64,000 nt of DNA, taken from contig OZ242002.1 in the NCBI GenBank assembly GCA_965204665.1, forward strand, positions 1,916,753-1,980,752, read 5' to 3'. Made by a program: the position numbers and the translations under genes. This DNA is from Nemesobacter sp965204665 (GTDB taxonomy: Bacteria; Desulfobacterota_D; UBA1144; Nemesobacterales; Nemesobacteraceae). Shown piece by piece: positions 33,954 through 42,962 of this stretch (the stretch's first letter is position 1; every line of letters starts with the position of its first letter). Under the pieces are notes generated by a model, which ran no database searches, had not been told where the DNA came from, and worked only from the letters and a program-made list of their open reading frames with translations.

Positions 33954-35776
33954 CTGTTATTATTACTTGACATTGTTTATTTCTTTGTTTACTATCCTAA
34001 TCATGTACATAGAACGCGTACCCAACAGAAACTCCCCACCCGCTGTCCTGCTGCGTGAATCCTATTGGAAAGACGGAAGAGCACATAAACGTACACTCGC
34101 CAACTTATCCAAATGGCCGCCGGAAATAATTGAAGGATTGCGCGTGCTGCTCAAGGGCGGTCGTGCTGTTTCCGACCCCTGCGAAGCCTTTGATATAATT
34201 CGGTCCCTTCCACACGGACATGTCGCCGCCGTTCTCGGAACATTACGTAAATTAAAGCTTGACCGCATAATCGACTCTTCCGCCTCCGCTCAACGTGAAC
34301 GCGCTGTTGCCCTCATTGTCGCCCGTATACTCGCTCCGGGGTCAAAACCGGCAACTGCACGAGGATTATCTTCCAAGACTGCAGGCAGTTCCCTTGCAGA
34401 GATGCTCGACATAGAGAATGTCGACGAGAACGAACTTTACGATGCTGTGGACTGGTTGTTGCAGCGCCGAGGTACCATTGAACGGCGTTTGGCCGAACGT
34501 CATCTGCGCGACGGGTCGCTGATACTCTACGATCTCACGTCCGCATACCTTGAGGGGAAGTGCTGTTCTCCTGCGCAGTTCGGATACTCGAGAGACCGCA
34601 GGAAGGGGAAGATGCAGATAGTATTCGGTCTGCTGTGCAATGACGAGGGATGTCCTGTTGCTGTCGAGGTCTTTGAAGGAAACACAGCTGACCCGGGAAC
34701 GTTGAGTGTACAGATCGACAAGATACGTAATCGCTTCGGACTGTCCCGTATTGTACTTGTAGGCGACCGAGGCATGCTGACGGAGGCTCGCATCCGCAAT
34801 GAGGTCGAGCCTGCGGGGCTTGACTGGATCAGTGCATTGCGAACAACGGCTATCAGTGATCTGGTTGTATCGGGTGCCGTGCAGCTTCCGCTGACCAGCA
34901 GGACGGACCCGGCCGAGATCAGAAGCGATGACTATCCCGGGGAGCGTCTGGTGGTGTGTCACAACAAACATCTGGCGTTTGAGCGGAAGAACAAACGTGA
35001 GATTTTATTGAAGTCTACCGAAAAGCTGCTTGATTCCATTGTTGATGCGACCAGGCGGGACAAACGTAAACTCAAAGGCAAGGAAAAGATTGCGCTTCGG
35101 GTGGGGAAGGCGATAGGCAGATACAAGACGGCGAAGCACTTTGAGTTTGAGATCACGGACAATACATTTGAATATCGGCGTAAAAGCGATTCCACAGCAG
35201 CTGAATCAGCCCTTGACGGTATATACATAGTGCGCACCGGTATGCCTGCCGATGAACTTGATGCCGAGCAGGCTGTGCGCGCCTATAAGAATCTGAGTGC
35301 GGTGGAGCGTGCATTCCGCAGTTTCAAGACTGTGGATCTTAAAGTGAGACCTGTATATCACTACAAAGCCGACCGAGTACGTGCACACGTATTGTTGTGC
35401 ATGCCGGCCTATTACGTAGAATGGCACATGCGTCGGAGCCTCAAGCCGTTGCTGTTTGATGACGAAAAGCCTGAAGAGGCGCAGGAAGCACGATCATCTG
35501 TAGTGGATAAGGCGAAGGTTTCGTCTTCAGCCGAAGAGAAATCCCGGAGCAAACGCACGGTTACGGGAGAACCTGTGCACAGTTTCCGCACACTGCTTGA
35601 AGACCTGGCCACGATCTGCAGGAATCGTATGGTAGCACCCTTGGACAACGCCGAGCCGTTTGAAGTCATGACTAAACCCACTGAGCTGCAGCAGAAAGTT
35701 TTCGAATTATTGGGGGTCAAACTGAAACCTGTCCAGTAACTGACATGTCTATTTTTTACTTTGTCAATAATACCAG
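33954..35776 (+). mobile_element. IS1634-family (IS4-like) insertion sequence
   Basis: The element contains one intact transposase gene. Approximate inverted ends are CTGTTATTATTACTTGACA on the left and, inverted, CTGGTATTATTGACA on the right; they fit imperfectly, so the boundaries may be off by several bases. It is inserted just upstream of the IS66-like remnant. It is the only apparently intact insertion sequence in the window. Confidence 0.65.
34003..35739 (+). CDS. IS1634-family transposase
   Basis: The 578-residue DDE transposase begins MYIERVPNRNSPPAVLLRES, has LILYDLTSAYLEG with the first catalytic aspartate, IVFGLLCNDEGCPVAVEVFEGNTAD, IVLVGDRGMLTEARI with the second, and the YKNLSAVERAFRSFKTVDL segment with the glutamate. 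All are typical of the IS1634 group. I start at 34003 rather than the longer frame since homologues begin with MYIE/MF.R. No frameshift or stop; it could be active. Confidence 0.9.
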   Translation: MYIERVPNRNSPPAVLLRESYWKDGRAHKRTLANLSKWPPEIIEGLRVLLKGGRAVSDPCEAFDIIRSLPHGHVAAVLGTLRKLKLDRIIDSSASAQRERAVALIVARILAPGSKPATARGLSSKTAGSSLAEMLDIENVDENELYDAVDWLLQRRGTIERRLAERHLRDGSLILYDLTSAYLEGKCCSPAQFGYSRDRRKGKMQIVFGLLCNDEGCPVAVEVFEGNTADPGTLSVQIDKIRNRFGLSRIVLVGDRGMLTEARIRNEVEPAGLDWISALRTTAISDLVVSGAVQLPLTSRTDPAEIRSDDYPGERLVVCHNKHLAFERKNKREILLKSTEKLLDSIVDATRRDKRKLKGKEKIALRVGKAIGRYKTAKHFEFEITDNTFEYRRKSDSTAAESALDGIYIVRTGMPADELDAEQAVRAYKNLSAVERAFRSFKTVDLKVRPVYHYKADRVRAHVLLCMPAYYVEWHMRRSLKPLLFDDEKPEEAQEARSSVVDKAKVSSSAEEKSRSKRTVTGEPVHSFRTLLEDLATICRNRMVAPLDNAEPFEVMTKPTELQQKVFELLGVKLKPVQ

Positions 35777-36398
35777 TACTTTAAGTCGATTCTGCTCTGG
35801 AAGTTGAGTTTAAAATCCCGACAACTCTCTTCGTACAGAGACTTCCAATCCACCGAAACGCACGACGACGAGGCCGGTAAATAACCGATGCCGTCGTCAT
35901 CAACCTATGAAAGAACATCCATATCAACAGACATGCTGTGGATGATAACCGCTTAAAAAAAGTTGTCGGTCCTAATTAAAAAAAGTTTGATGGGCTGGAA
36001 TTATCAGTTCCTACATGCTTGGGGTGGGAGTATTCCAGGACAAATTACTTGGCGACCACGCCTTGACCGAACGGTTATATATACTCTCTGTCTGTTGACA
36101 ATGGTTTTTCCGACATTCATTCTTCCCTTCCATGTTCATTCGCAGTACCGGAACCTGAAAGGACAACTACTACTCCACCTCATGCGACGCAGTAAAATAG
36201 TTCCCGTGACAAAAATGTAGTGCCACACGATTTTTTTGCGGCATCTAATCTACTGATATCTAATGATTGTTTTCTTGGTATGGTAAACTCGGGCTAATAG
36301 AATTACAGCGAGAAATGAAACCGCTCTGCACGAAGACTTATTATGCCACACTTAAATGGCGGAGAACAGAGCATATCGAATCGCGGAATGTCAATCGG
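35777..36398. other. Non-coding stretch with right end of the IS66-like element
   Basis: No credible gene. The stretch holds the IS66-like inverted end at 36056-36078 (CCACGCCTTGACCGAACGG plus four bases). To its left is probably the former upstream part of the IS66 element, to its right a spacer before the tRNA gene with stops in all frames. Confidence 0.5.
36056..36078 (-). repeat. Right inverted end of an IS66-like element
   Basis: It matches 30072-30094 in inverse orientation at 22 of 23 positions. Together they would delimit a 6 kb unit. No 8-bp target duplication, expected for IS66, is visible next to the two ends, so one end may come from a separate insertion. Confidence 0.5.
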
Positions 36399-36475
<77 letters not shown>

Positions 36476-36642
36476 TCAGATATCAGAAGCGGAAATTATA
36501 ATAAAAATAAGAGTCCTGTCAAGTAAACCGAGCAATTTCTTTGAATATGCTATTGTTCCCAAACAAAATGGATTGTCTTTCCGTGGTCTTGTCAGATTCG
36601 GCATATTTTGATTTTGAAGTCAATTATTAAATGAATAGGTGC

Positions 36643-37545
36643 CTAGAGAGGAAACCCTTTTTGCGAAACAAGGTCTTCGGCCATAGAAACACCGGCGGAA
36701 GACGCATCTTCTATACTGCATTCCCATGAGTTGCGAAAAACTCTGTTTTTCTTTGTATCCACAAAAAGAGCAGTCGCCCTTATTCTGCCGGAAACCGTCT
36801 GTGCACAACAGCCAAGCGGAATATTGCAGTCTCCGCCGAAAGACTTTAGAAAAGAACGCTCGAACGCGACCACTGGTTCGGTTTTCGCGCAGTTTATTTC
36901 AGACAGGAGTTTTCTTGTTTCCACATCTTCTTCTCTGCACTGAACAGCCACTATACCCTGACACGGAGCGGGAACCATATCCTGCAGAGAAAAATACCAG
37001 GCAATACGATTTGAAAGCCCGAGTCTGTTCAGACCGGCCGCGGCAAGAACCACTCCATCAAGTTTCTCCGAGTTGATCTTAGCGAGACGAGTATCAATAT
37101 TGCCTCTTATGGGAATAACCTGCACACCTTCAAACTTAAGAAGTAACTGTGATCTCCTCCTTTCACTTCCAGTCCCTATCCTGGCTCCGGAAAAAGGTTC
37201 CGTTATGGTCTCCCTGTCTCTTGAAACAAAAGAATCTCTGGGATCATCTCTTTTCAGAACAGCACCTACTATGAGCCCATCGGGAAGCGCAGAAGGCATG
37301 TCTTTCATGCTGTGAACGGCAATATCCGTTTCACCTTTTATAAGACTCTGCTCTATTTCCTTTACAAATACCCCTTTGCCTCCGACACGGGAGATGTTCT
37401 GTTCTTGATTCAGGTCGCCTGAAGTCTTTATTTCGATTACCTGTGTTTTCAGACGAGGAAGAACAGCGCGAAGTTGCGTCTCGACAAGTCGGGTCTGGGC
37501 CCTGGCAAGCCTGCTACCCCTGGTGCCAATTCTCAGCATCTTCAT
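36643..37545 (-). CDS. hemC: Porphobilinogen deaminase (hydroxymethylbilane synthase)
   Basis: The roughly 300-residue enzyme condenses four porphobilinogens. It has LRIGTRGSRLARAQ at the start, the TEPVVAFERSFLKSFGGDC segment with the dipyrromethane-binding cysteine in GGDCNIPLG, and AVHSMKDMP with substrate-binding residues. I start at 37545 (MKMLRIG), which overlaps the end of hemA by 32 bases; a longer frame reaching 37629 would lie wholly in hemA. This tight overlap indicates coupled translation in a hemAC operon. Confidence 0.94.
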   Translation of the reverse strand: MKMLRIGTRGSRLARAQTRLVETQLRAVLPRLKTQVIEIKTSGDLNQEQNISRVGGKGVFVKEIEQSLIKGETDIAVHSMKDMPSALPDGLIVGAVLKRDDPRDSFVSRDRETITEPFSGARIGTGSERRRSQLLLKFEGVQVIPIRGNIDTRLAKINSEKLDGVVLAAAGLNRLGLSNRIAWYFSLQDMVPAPCQGIVAVQCREEDVETRKLLSEINCAKTEPVVAFERSFLKSFGGDCNIPLGCCAQTVSGRIRATALFVDTKKNRVFRNSWECSIEDASSAGVSMAEDLVSQKGFPL

Positions 37546-38845
37546 AAATATGCGGCGTGTTCTGTGATGTGTCTTCAGATTCAAGATCGAAAAGATTTCT
37601 GACAACCTCGGAGTAGATGGCTGCTTCATAGCCGGATGATCTTTTTTTTAGGTTAGTTACCGGATCATGAAATATCTTCCCTGTTATGGATTGGGCCAGT
37701 CGTTCAATGATGTCCTTGTTATCTGCGCTGTCGCCGTTCAGTTTTCGGATGGCTTTTTCCACTTCAATTTCTTTTATTCTTTCGAACTTCTGTTTGAGCT
37801 CCACTATGGTTGGGAAAACCTTGAGCGTGTCTACCCACAACGCAAAGTTCTTTTCAACCTCTGAGATTATTTGCTCTACTTTCTTCAAGTTTTCTTTTCT
37901 TGAGTTGAGATTTTCTCCCTGAACCACTTTGAGGTCGTCTATGTCGTAAAGATACACACCGGAGATTGAGTTTATCTTCGGATCTATATCGCGTGGAACC
38001 GCTATGTCTATCATAAAGATCGGCTCATTTTTTCTGAGATGTAGGGATTGCATTACGTGCTCGGTTTTTATTATGTAATCAGCAGATCCGGTAGCGGTTA
38101 TCAGGATATCAACGTTTTTGAGGTGGTGAAACACGTCCTCGAACCGCACCACCTTGCTACCCCTAACAGATTCTGCGAATTTCTTCGCGCTCAGGAAATT
38201 TCTGCTAGTAACGTAAAGTTCTTCTATTTTATTCGAGATGAGGTGTCTTGCGAGGAGTTCTCCCATCTCACCCGTTCCGATGAGCATGACGGTGCGATTC
38301 TCCAGATTTTCAAATATCCTCTTGGCAAGTTCAACTCCCAGATAACTTATCGAAACAGCCTGGGAAGAAATTCCGGTTTCAGTTCTCACCTTCTTTCCGA
38401 CGAAAAACGCCCTGTTGAATAATCTGTTGAGTATAAGTCCGACGCTGCTTTCCTCTAAAGCCGAGGTGTATGAGTTTTTAAGCTGACCGAGAATCTGGGT
38501 TTCTCCGATCACCATGGAATCAAGGCTTGCAGCCACTTGAAAAAGATGTTTTACCGCATCCCTTCCTGAGACGGTGTAAAAGTAGGAAGCAAAACTTTGT
38601 TGCGGGAGCTTATGAAAATCAGCAAGAAACGATTTGATCTCGCGCTCGCATGTGGAAAGGTCCTCAGTCACGGCGTAAACCTCCACCCTGTTGCATGTGG
38701 AAATTATGCAGCATTCACGCACATTTCTTTTCCGGGAAAGTAGCCTGAGTGCTCTGCGAAGGTTCTCCGTTGAAAAAGAAAAACGCTCCCGCACCTCCAC
38801 AGGCGCTGTTTTATAACTGATTCCCGTTGCCAGTATTTCCGTCAT
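37514..38845 (-). CDS. hemA: Glutamyl-tRNA reductase
   Basis: The 443-residue protein reduces glutamyl-tRNA to glutamate-1-semialdehyde, the entry to the C5 heme pathway. It has the catalytic cysteine in STCNRVEVYAV, GETQILGQLKNSY, and an NADPH site VMLIGTGEMGELLARHL. C-terminal dimerisation helices are present. hemC follows with overlapping ends. Use of HemA rather than ALA synthase fits most bacteria outside alpha-proteobacteria. Confidence 0.95.
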   Translation of the reverse strand: MTEILATGISYKTAPVEVRERFSFSTENLRRALRLLSRKRNVRECCIISTCNRVEVYAVTEDLSTCEREIKSFLADFHKLPQQSFASYFYTVSGRDAVKHLFQVAASLDSMVIGETQILGQLKNSYTSALEESSVGLILNRLFNRAFFVGKKVRTETGISSQAVSISYLGVELAKRIFENLENRTVMLIGTGEMGELLARHLISNKIEELYVTSRNFLSAKKFAESVRGSKVVRFEDVFHHLKNVDILITATGSADYIIKTEHVMQSLHLRKNEPIFMIDIAVPRDIDPKINSISGVYLYDIDDLKVVQGENLNSRKENLKKVEQIISEVEKNFALWVDTLKVFPTIVELKQKFERIKEIEVEKAIRKLNGDSADNKDIIERLAQSITGKIFHDPVTNLKKRSSGYEAAIYSEVVRNLFDLESEDTSQNTPHIYEDAENWHQG

Positions 38846-38873
38846 ATTCCCGAGGACTTTCCTTAGACCCGTC

Positions 38874-39596
38874 CTATAAACTACCCGCAGACGGAACTAT
38901 ATCAATTTCATCAACATTCGCTCCAGTCGGCTGATTCGCGACAAAAACAACAGTTTTTGCTATCGCCTCGGGAGACATCATCTTCGAACTGTCCCATTTT
39001 CCGGGAAGCGAATTCCACACATCGGTGCTGGTAGGACCCGGAAGGACGGCTGAAACAGAAATTCCCCTGTCTCTCACCTCTTCTCTGAGTGCTTTTGTAA
39101 AACCCAGCATCGCGAATTTGGAGGCGCAGTAAGCCGACCATCTCGGAAAGCCATTCTTTGACGCGTTAGAACCTATGTTGATTATACGCGAACCGCGAGA
39201 CATAAACGGAAGGCAGTGCTTCACCATAAGGAATACTCCCTTTGCGTTTATCGACATCATTTCATCCCATTTTTCAGAATCAGTTTCTTCAATCGGACTT
39301 ACATGGACTACGCCCGCGTTGTTTACAAGCACGTCGATTCTACCCTCTTTATGAGCAACCAGAGAAACAAATTTCCTCACTTCATCCTCAACCGATACAT
39401 CCACGCCGCTCACTGTGAATTTTCCGGCGAACGAAGAACTGAGTTCCGTTTGAAGAGAAATCACGTTTTCCGGGTTTTTTGAGCAAAGTCCCGTAAAGTA
39501 ACCCGCCTGCAGAAACTGCCGCGCAGCAGCCATCCCTATACCACGGGCGGCTCCGGTTATTACAGCAACTTTTTCGTCCGATTTTTCATCCATCAC
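38874..39596 (-). CDS. Short-chain dehydrogenase/reductase, possible pterin reductase
   Basis: The 240-residue protein has the Rossmann motif TGAARGIG, NNAG, and the catalytic Tyr/Lys pair in YCASKFA with Ser upstream (NIGSNASKNG). Its start overlaps the stop of the upstream PTPS-like gene by four bases. In eukaryotes an SDR (sepiapterin reductase) acts after PTPS, so a pterin-reducing role is plausible from context. SDR sequence alone cannot give the substrate; fatty or sugar substrates remain possible. Confidence 0.82.
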   Translation of the reverse strand: MMDEKSDEKVAVITGAARGIGMAAARQFLQAGYFTGLCSKNPENVISLQTELSSSFAGKFTVSGVDVSVEDEVRKFVSLVAHKEGRIDVLVNNAGVVHVSPIEETDSEKWDEMMSINAKGVFLMVKHCLPFMSRGSRIINIGSNASKNGFPRWSAYCASKFAMLGFTKALREEVRDRGISVSAVLPGPTSTDVWNSLPGKWDSSKMMSPEAIAKTVVFVANQPTGANVDEIDIVPSAGSL

Positions 39597-40054
39597 AACT
39601 CTCCCTCAAAATATTCAATATAGCTTCTCGGATTTTCCCATACTTTTATACGCAGAAGTGCGCCCGCGGGAACAATACCGGAAAACTTCTTCCAGAAATA
39701 TTTCCCGATATTCTCAACCGTAGAAACGTTCTCTCTGAAAAACGGAATATCTTTGTCTATCCAACTGTAATTTAATTCTTCAATTATCGGTGCGGCAAGC
39801 CTATCGAACTCAGATAGAGTTATCACCATACCGCTCTCCTGGTTTATCTCCCCTTTTATTCCCACCTCAACCGAGTAATCATGTCCGTGTCCGGCAGGAT
39901 TCGCGCACCGGCCGAATATGGCGAAATTTTCCTCTTCCGTAAGCCCGCGGATAAAAAGTCTGTGGCTTGCGCAGAATTTAAATACCCTTGTCAGGACAAC
40001 ACTTTCTCTTATGTCAGCGCCTGCTGTAGTCGACAAAAAGCTCATCGGTTTCAT
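39593..40054 (-). CDS. 6-pyruvoyl-tetrahydropterin synthase / QueD family, copy A
   Basis: The 153-residue protein has TRVFKFCASHRLF with the first zinc histidine, FGRCANPAGHGHDYSVEV with the catalytic cysteine and two further zinc histidines, and KVWENPR with the C-terminal glutamate. It has the CN-P-GHGH spacing of PTPS rather than the longer QueD loop. The start codon lies 41 bases inside the previous gene; an internal start is possible. Product could be a tetrahydropterin or a queuosine precursor. Confidence 0.85.
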   Translation of the reverse strand: MKPMSFLSTTAGADIRESVVLTRVFKFCASHRLFIRGLTEEENFAIFGRCANPAGHGHDYSVEVGIKGEINQESGMVITLSEFDRLAAPIIEELNYSWIDKDIPFFRENVSTVENIGKYFWKKFSGIVPAGALLRIKVWENPRSYIEYFEGEL

Positions 40055-40439
40055 ACACTCTTACATTGTAAAGAGTACAACCCTTTCTTCCAGAAAGATT
40101 TTGCTCTACCGCGGTCCAGAGGACTTTCGCTATATTTTCCGCGGTAGGCACAAGATACCGGAAAGCCGGATGGTCCTCATTGAGATTTTTATGGTCAAAA
40201 TCCTCAATAACGGAGCAAAGTATCTTTTTCAGATCAAAAAGATTTATTATCATCCCGGTTTCGGGATTCACCTCTCCTTGTACCGTGACTTCAAGCGTGA
40301 AATTGTGTCCATGTCCGCCGGGAAGGCTTGATTTGCCGTAAAACTCGCGATTTTTCTCCTCACTCCAGTTCTTGTTCCAGCACCTGTGTGAAGCTGAAAA
40401 CTCAATTTTTTTTGTTATAAGTTGTCTAGGAGACGGCAT
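40014..40439 (-). CDS. 6-pyruvoyl-tetrahydropterin synthase-like protein, copy B
   Basis: The 141-residue protein shares the fold with copy A: KKIEFSASHRCW, FYGKSSLPGGHGHNFTLEV with zinc-binding histidines, and VRVYETDELFVDY with the substrate glutamate. The position of the catalytic cysteine is Ser (GKSS instead of G-C-NP). Zinc and pterin binding look intact but the usual chemistry may not be. It is the first gene of the cluster; copy A overlaps its end by 41 bases. It may act as a partner of copy A or catalyse a different reaction. Confidence 0.85.
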   Translation of the reverse strand: MPSPRQLITKKIEFSASHRCWNKNWSEEKNREFYGKSSLPGGHGHNFTLEVTVQGEVNPETGMIINLFDLKKILCSVIEDFDHKNLNEDHPAFRYLVPTAENIAKVLWTAVEQNLSGRKGCTLYNVRVYETDELFVDYSRR

Positions 40440-40454
40440 TTCAGAGGATGACAG

Positions 40455-40779
40455 ATCGGCAGTTTTCAGCGGTTGAGGATTTATTTCCAGTTCCTTTCCT
40501 TTGAAGCGGTTCAGTCGGAAATCATCCTTTCAGGATCCGCCGGATCGATTGCACCGGCCGCAGCATCCGGGTCTTCAAGCGGTCCGACATAACCAAGGCT
40601 ATGTCAGGCATTGGCGCCCGGTTAGTTGGGAATCCCGACAAATGTTATCATGATCACGGTGAGACATCGGTACTCTACAACATCATATCAACATACTTGA
40701 GGGACAATGAATGCCGTCAGAGAAAACTTTTCAGACCCCATGCCGGTAAATCGAAGAAGATTCCAGGCGGAACCGATTT
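40455..40779 (-). pseudogene. DUF4338 C-terminal remnant
   Basis: On the reverse strand ITFVGIPN (40650) and an ending ILNR at 40480 align with TFVGIPTYTGAVY and RRQILNR of the copies at 30.1 and 32.4 kb, with stops between. It carries the same CAGCGGTTGAGGATTT end string as 30108-30123. This is the fourth DUF4338 fragment in the window and contains no complete frame. Confidence 0.5.
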
Positions 40780-41157
40780 CTAGTGAGATAAATGAGCCTC
40801 GCCCTTTTCATCAAACCATACTTTAGTCTCGGTTCCAGGAGCATCTTCGGCATCTATTACCGTCACAGTACTTCCGTCGGGAAGAGTTACGGTTTTCGAC
40901 TTGATAAAGCGCGTATCCGGCTCTTTCTTTTCAGAAGAGCCTGCGGCGTCTTCCCGGTCCGTATCCAAACCCAGTTCCCGCCACTGCTCATATGTAAGAA
41001 TTTCTCCGGTATCAGGATCCACATAAGCTTTCAAGTAAGAATTCTGCGAATGCCTCTTTGTTGGAGAATCCACGGAAACATCTGCAGGTTGACCGAACAC
41101 CGAAACTGCGGCTGAGAAAAACATTGTGATAACTGAAATTGATATTAAAAATCTCAT
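40780..41157 (-). CDS. Small exported protein of unknown function
   Basis: The 125-residue protein begins with a signal peptide (MRFLISISVITMFFSAAVSVFG, cut likely after the Gly or Gln). The mature part is polar: YVDPDTGEILTYEQWRELGL, an acidic linker, and a small beta domain TVTLPDGSTVTVIDAEDAPGT. I do not recognise the family. It probably resides in the periplasm. The next gene on this strand begins 1.7 kb upstream; 120 bp separate it from the metalloprotease stop. Confidence 0.6.
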   Translation of the reverse strand: MRFLISISVITMFFSAAVSVFGQPADVSVDSPTKRHSQNSYLKAYVDPDTGEILTYEQWRELGLDTDREDAAGSSEKKEPDTRFIKSKTVTLPDGSTVTVIDAEDAPGTETKVWFDEKGEAHLSH

Positions 41158-41275
41158 GCCGTGAATGCTATCCGAAGATTTTGAAAAAGCAAACTCCGCA
41201 AAAAATCCTCACAGATAAACCGCTCTTTTATAAAATATCCCTACATCCAACAACACAAGTGCTCAACCGGCACGA

Positions 41276-42922
41276 TTACTTTCTTTGAATCGCTTCAGAA
41301 AAAAAAACAAGCAACACTACAAGATATAATACGCTTGATAAAAAATTCACTTGAACCTGTTTTTCCCCGGAAATTGAGCAACCTCCCGATGTTGACCCGG
41401 TACCTGCATTCGCAGGATCGGCCGGCGGGTCGGGTGCGGACGACCCGGTACCCGTATTCGCAGGATCGGCCGGCGGATCAGGAGCGGACGACCCGGTACC
41501 CGTATTCGCAGGATCGGCCGGCGGATCAGGAGCGGACGACCCGGTACCCGTATTCGCAGGATCGGCCGGCGGATCGGGTGCGGACGACCTGTCATTTCCA
41601 TCATCGTTACGCGCATCCAGTCTTACGAAAACATCATCGGGATCAAACCTGTTATAGAACTTATCGGTACTTGTGATGCCGAGATTGACTTGATAGGTCT
41701 TCAGTCCCGTGTTCCGACTGCTGCCTGAGGCTGTTACGGTTATCTCTTGGGGATTATCCCAGTCAGACGGCGTAAACAGAAGATCAGTCGGTGATATGCT
41801 GACCTCGCCTGAACTGCTTGTCGCGGATATTCGAACGTTGCTCATCGGTTCCGAGTCGAGTTTCAACGTGAATGCCGCCTTACCTCCGGTACCGGTGGAA
41901 GTAGAAGCGGTTATCCCTGTTGGAACGCAGGATGGCGGAAACGCGCTGTCGTTGATCTCCCATCCTATATCCTGCAACATACCGAGACTGACGCTCATGT
42001 CGGCGGGCAGCGGGTATTTAGGCTGCATGATGTCTCCGATATTCGGAGATATATGACTAACGCTACCAGCAGAGAAAGTCGCGGGGGCAAAAAGCAGATG
42101 CCTGCCACTTGAATCTATGCCGGATGATTTCAGTTCAGACATCCTCCGCGCGTAACTGCATTGATTTGCGTTTTCAGATGTTCCGTCCCAGGAAAGCCCC
42201 GTCTCGGAGACAATAGCATCTGCCCTTTCCGCGTCGGAGAGCCGGAGAAAAAACTCGTTGTGGAGTTCTGAATAAATTTGCATTTCATAGATGGATTTTT
42301 TTGGTTTTGCACTGGGGATTTCAAGAAGAAAACCTCCGTCATACATCACGTCGGAAGCAATTCCCAACCCGTGGAGCGTTTCATGAATTATAACCGAAAT
42401 GAAATCTATATAATTACTCGGTGGATTTCTGTCCAAACCGTAATAAAAATCGTCTGTATCATTTAATCGTATACTGAAATCAGATTGTATGTTTAACGGG
42501 TGATCTTCGCACTTTTGAGTAATCACCCCGATTGTTTCGGCAAGTGCGCACGTATAAAAGATTTCCGGAAGACGATATGAGTTGTTTGAGACCATGGAAT
42601 ATCTGGCTGAGGCAATGACTCTAGTGTTGGAAAACGAGACGAACTTGGCCGTTACAGTTATCTCGTTTCCGCCTTGGAGCTTTTTTCCGATAATTCCAAG
42701 TGCGTGTTCGAAAGCAACCTTTCTCGCTTCTCCTAAAGTTGCTGCGTTGTTGCCTTTAAATACAGGAAACTGCACACCTGGAGAAGTTCCACCAAGGGAT
42801 GTTTTATCGTTAAATCCCGTTCCCGGAGCATCATCGTAGATGGGAGTAATCGTAATTGAAAATCCGGAACGAACTGGAAAAAACAGCGTAAATACTGAAA
42901 GAAGTATCAGTAGTTGTTTCAT
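41276..42922 (-). CDS. Secreted zinc-metalloprotease-like protein with tandem repeats
   Basis: The 548-residue protein has a signal peptide (MKQLLILLSVFTLFFPVRSG), a domain with zinc-binding motif HETLHGLGIASD of metzincin-like proteases, and a beta domain around VSISPTDLLFTPSDWDNPQEITV of a kind common in bacterial surface proteins. Then four 16-residue repeats close to SSAPDPPADPANTGTG, and GGCSI followed by a hydrophobic helix and basic end (SEAIQRK), resembling C-terminal sorting signals. Catalytic activity is inferred. Nine G lie just before the binding site. Confidence 0.7.
   Translation of the reverse strand: MKQLLILLSVFTLFFPVRSGFSITITPIYDDAPGTGFNDKTSLGGTSPGVQFPVFKGNNAATLGEARKVAFEHALGIIGKKLQGGNEITVTAKFVSFSNTRVIASARYSMVSNNSYRLPEIFYTCALAETIGVITQKCEDHPLNIQSDFSIRLNDTDDFYYGLDRNPPSNYIDFISVIIHETLHGLGIASDVMYDGGFLLEIPSAKPKKSIYEMQIYSELHNEFFLRLSDAERADAIVSETGLSWDGTSENANQCSYARRMSELKSSGIDSSGRHLLFAPATFSAGSVSHISPNIGDIMQPKYPLPADMSVSLGMLQDIGWEINDSAFPPSCVPTGITASTSTGTGGKAAFTLKLDSEPMSNVRISATSSSGEVSISPTDLLFTPSDWDNPQEITVTASGSSRNTGLKTYQVNLGITSTDKFYNRFDPDDVFVRLDARNDDGNDRSSAPDPPADPANTGTGSSAPDPPADPANTGTGSSAPDPPADPANTGTGSSAPDPPADPANAGTGSTSGGCSISGEKQVQVNFLSSVLYLVVLLVFFSEAIQRK
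41394..41585. repeat. Four tandem 48-bp repeats in the metalloprotease gene
   Basis: Four successive 48-base units beginning GACCCGGTACCCGTATTCGC, nearly identical (one to three differences in the outer ones), encode the Pro/Asp-rich stalk. Multiples of 3 keep the frame, so copy number could vary freely. Confidence 0.9.
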
Positions 42923-42929
42923 TTACCCA

Positions 42930-42938
42930 CCCCCCCCC
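42930..42938 (-). promoter_or_regulatory. Nine-G run at the metalloprotease translation start
   Basis: On the coding strand nine G are followed by TGGGTAAATG, so the run abuts or forms the ribosome binding site. A change in its length would shift the spacing to any site upstream. The 5' side at 42963 is an IS30-type end, so native promoter sequence beyond this point may have been replaced. Confidence 0.4.
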
Positions 42939-42962
42939 ACCTTGAAATTGTAAAATTTAACA

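Noticed and set aside
35963..36220. 85-codon open frame after the IS1634 element
   Set aside because: No binding site, crosses an IS66-like terminal repeat and shows no family features.
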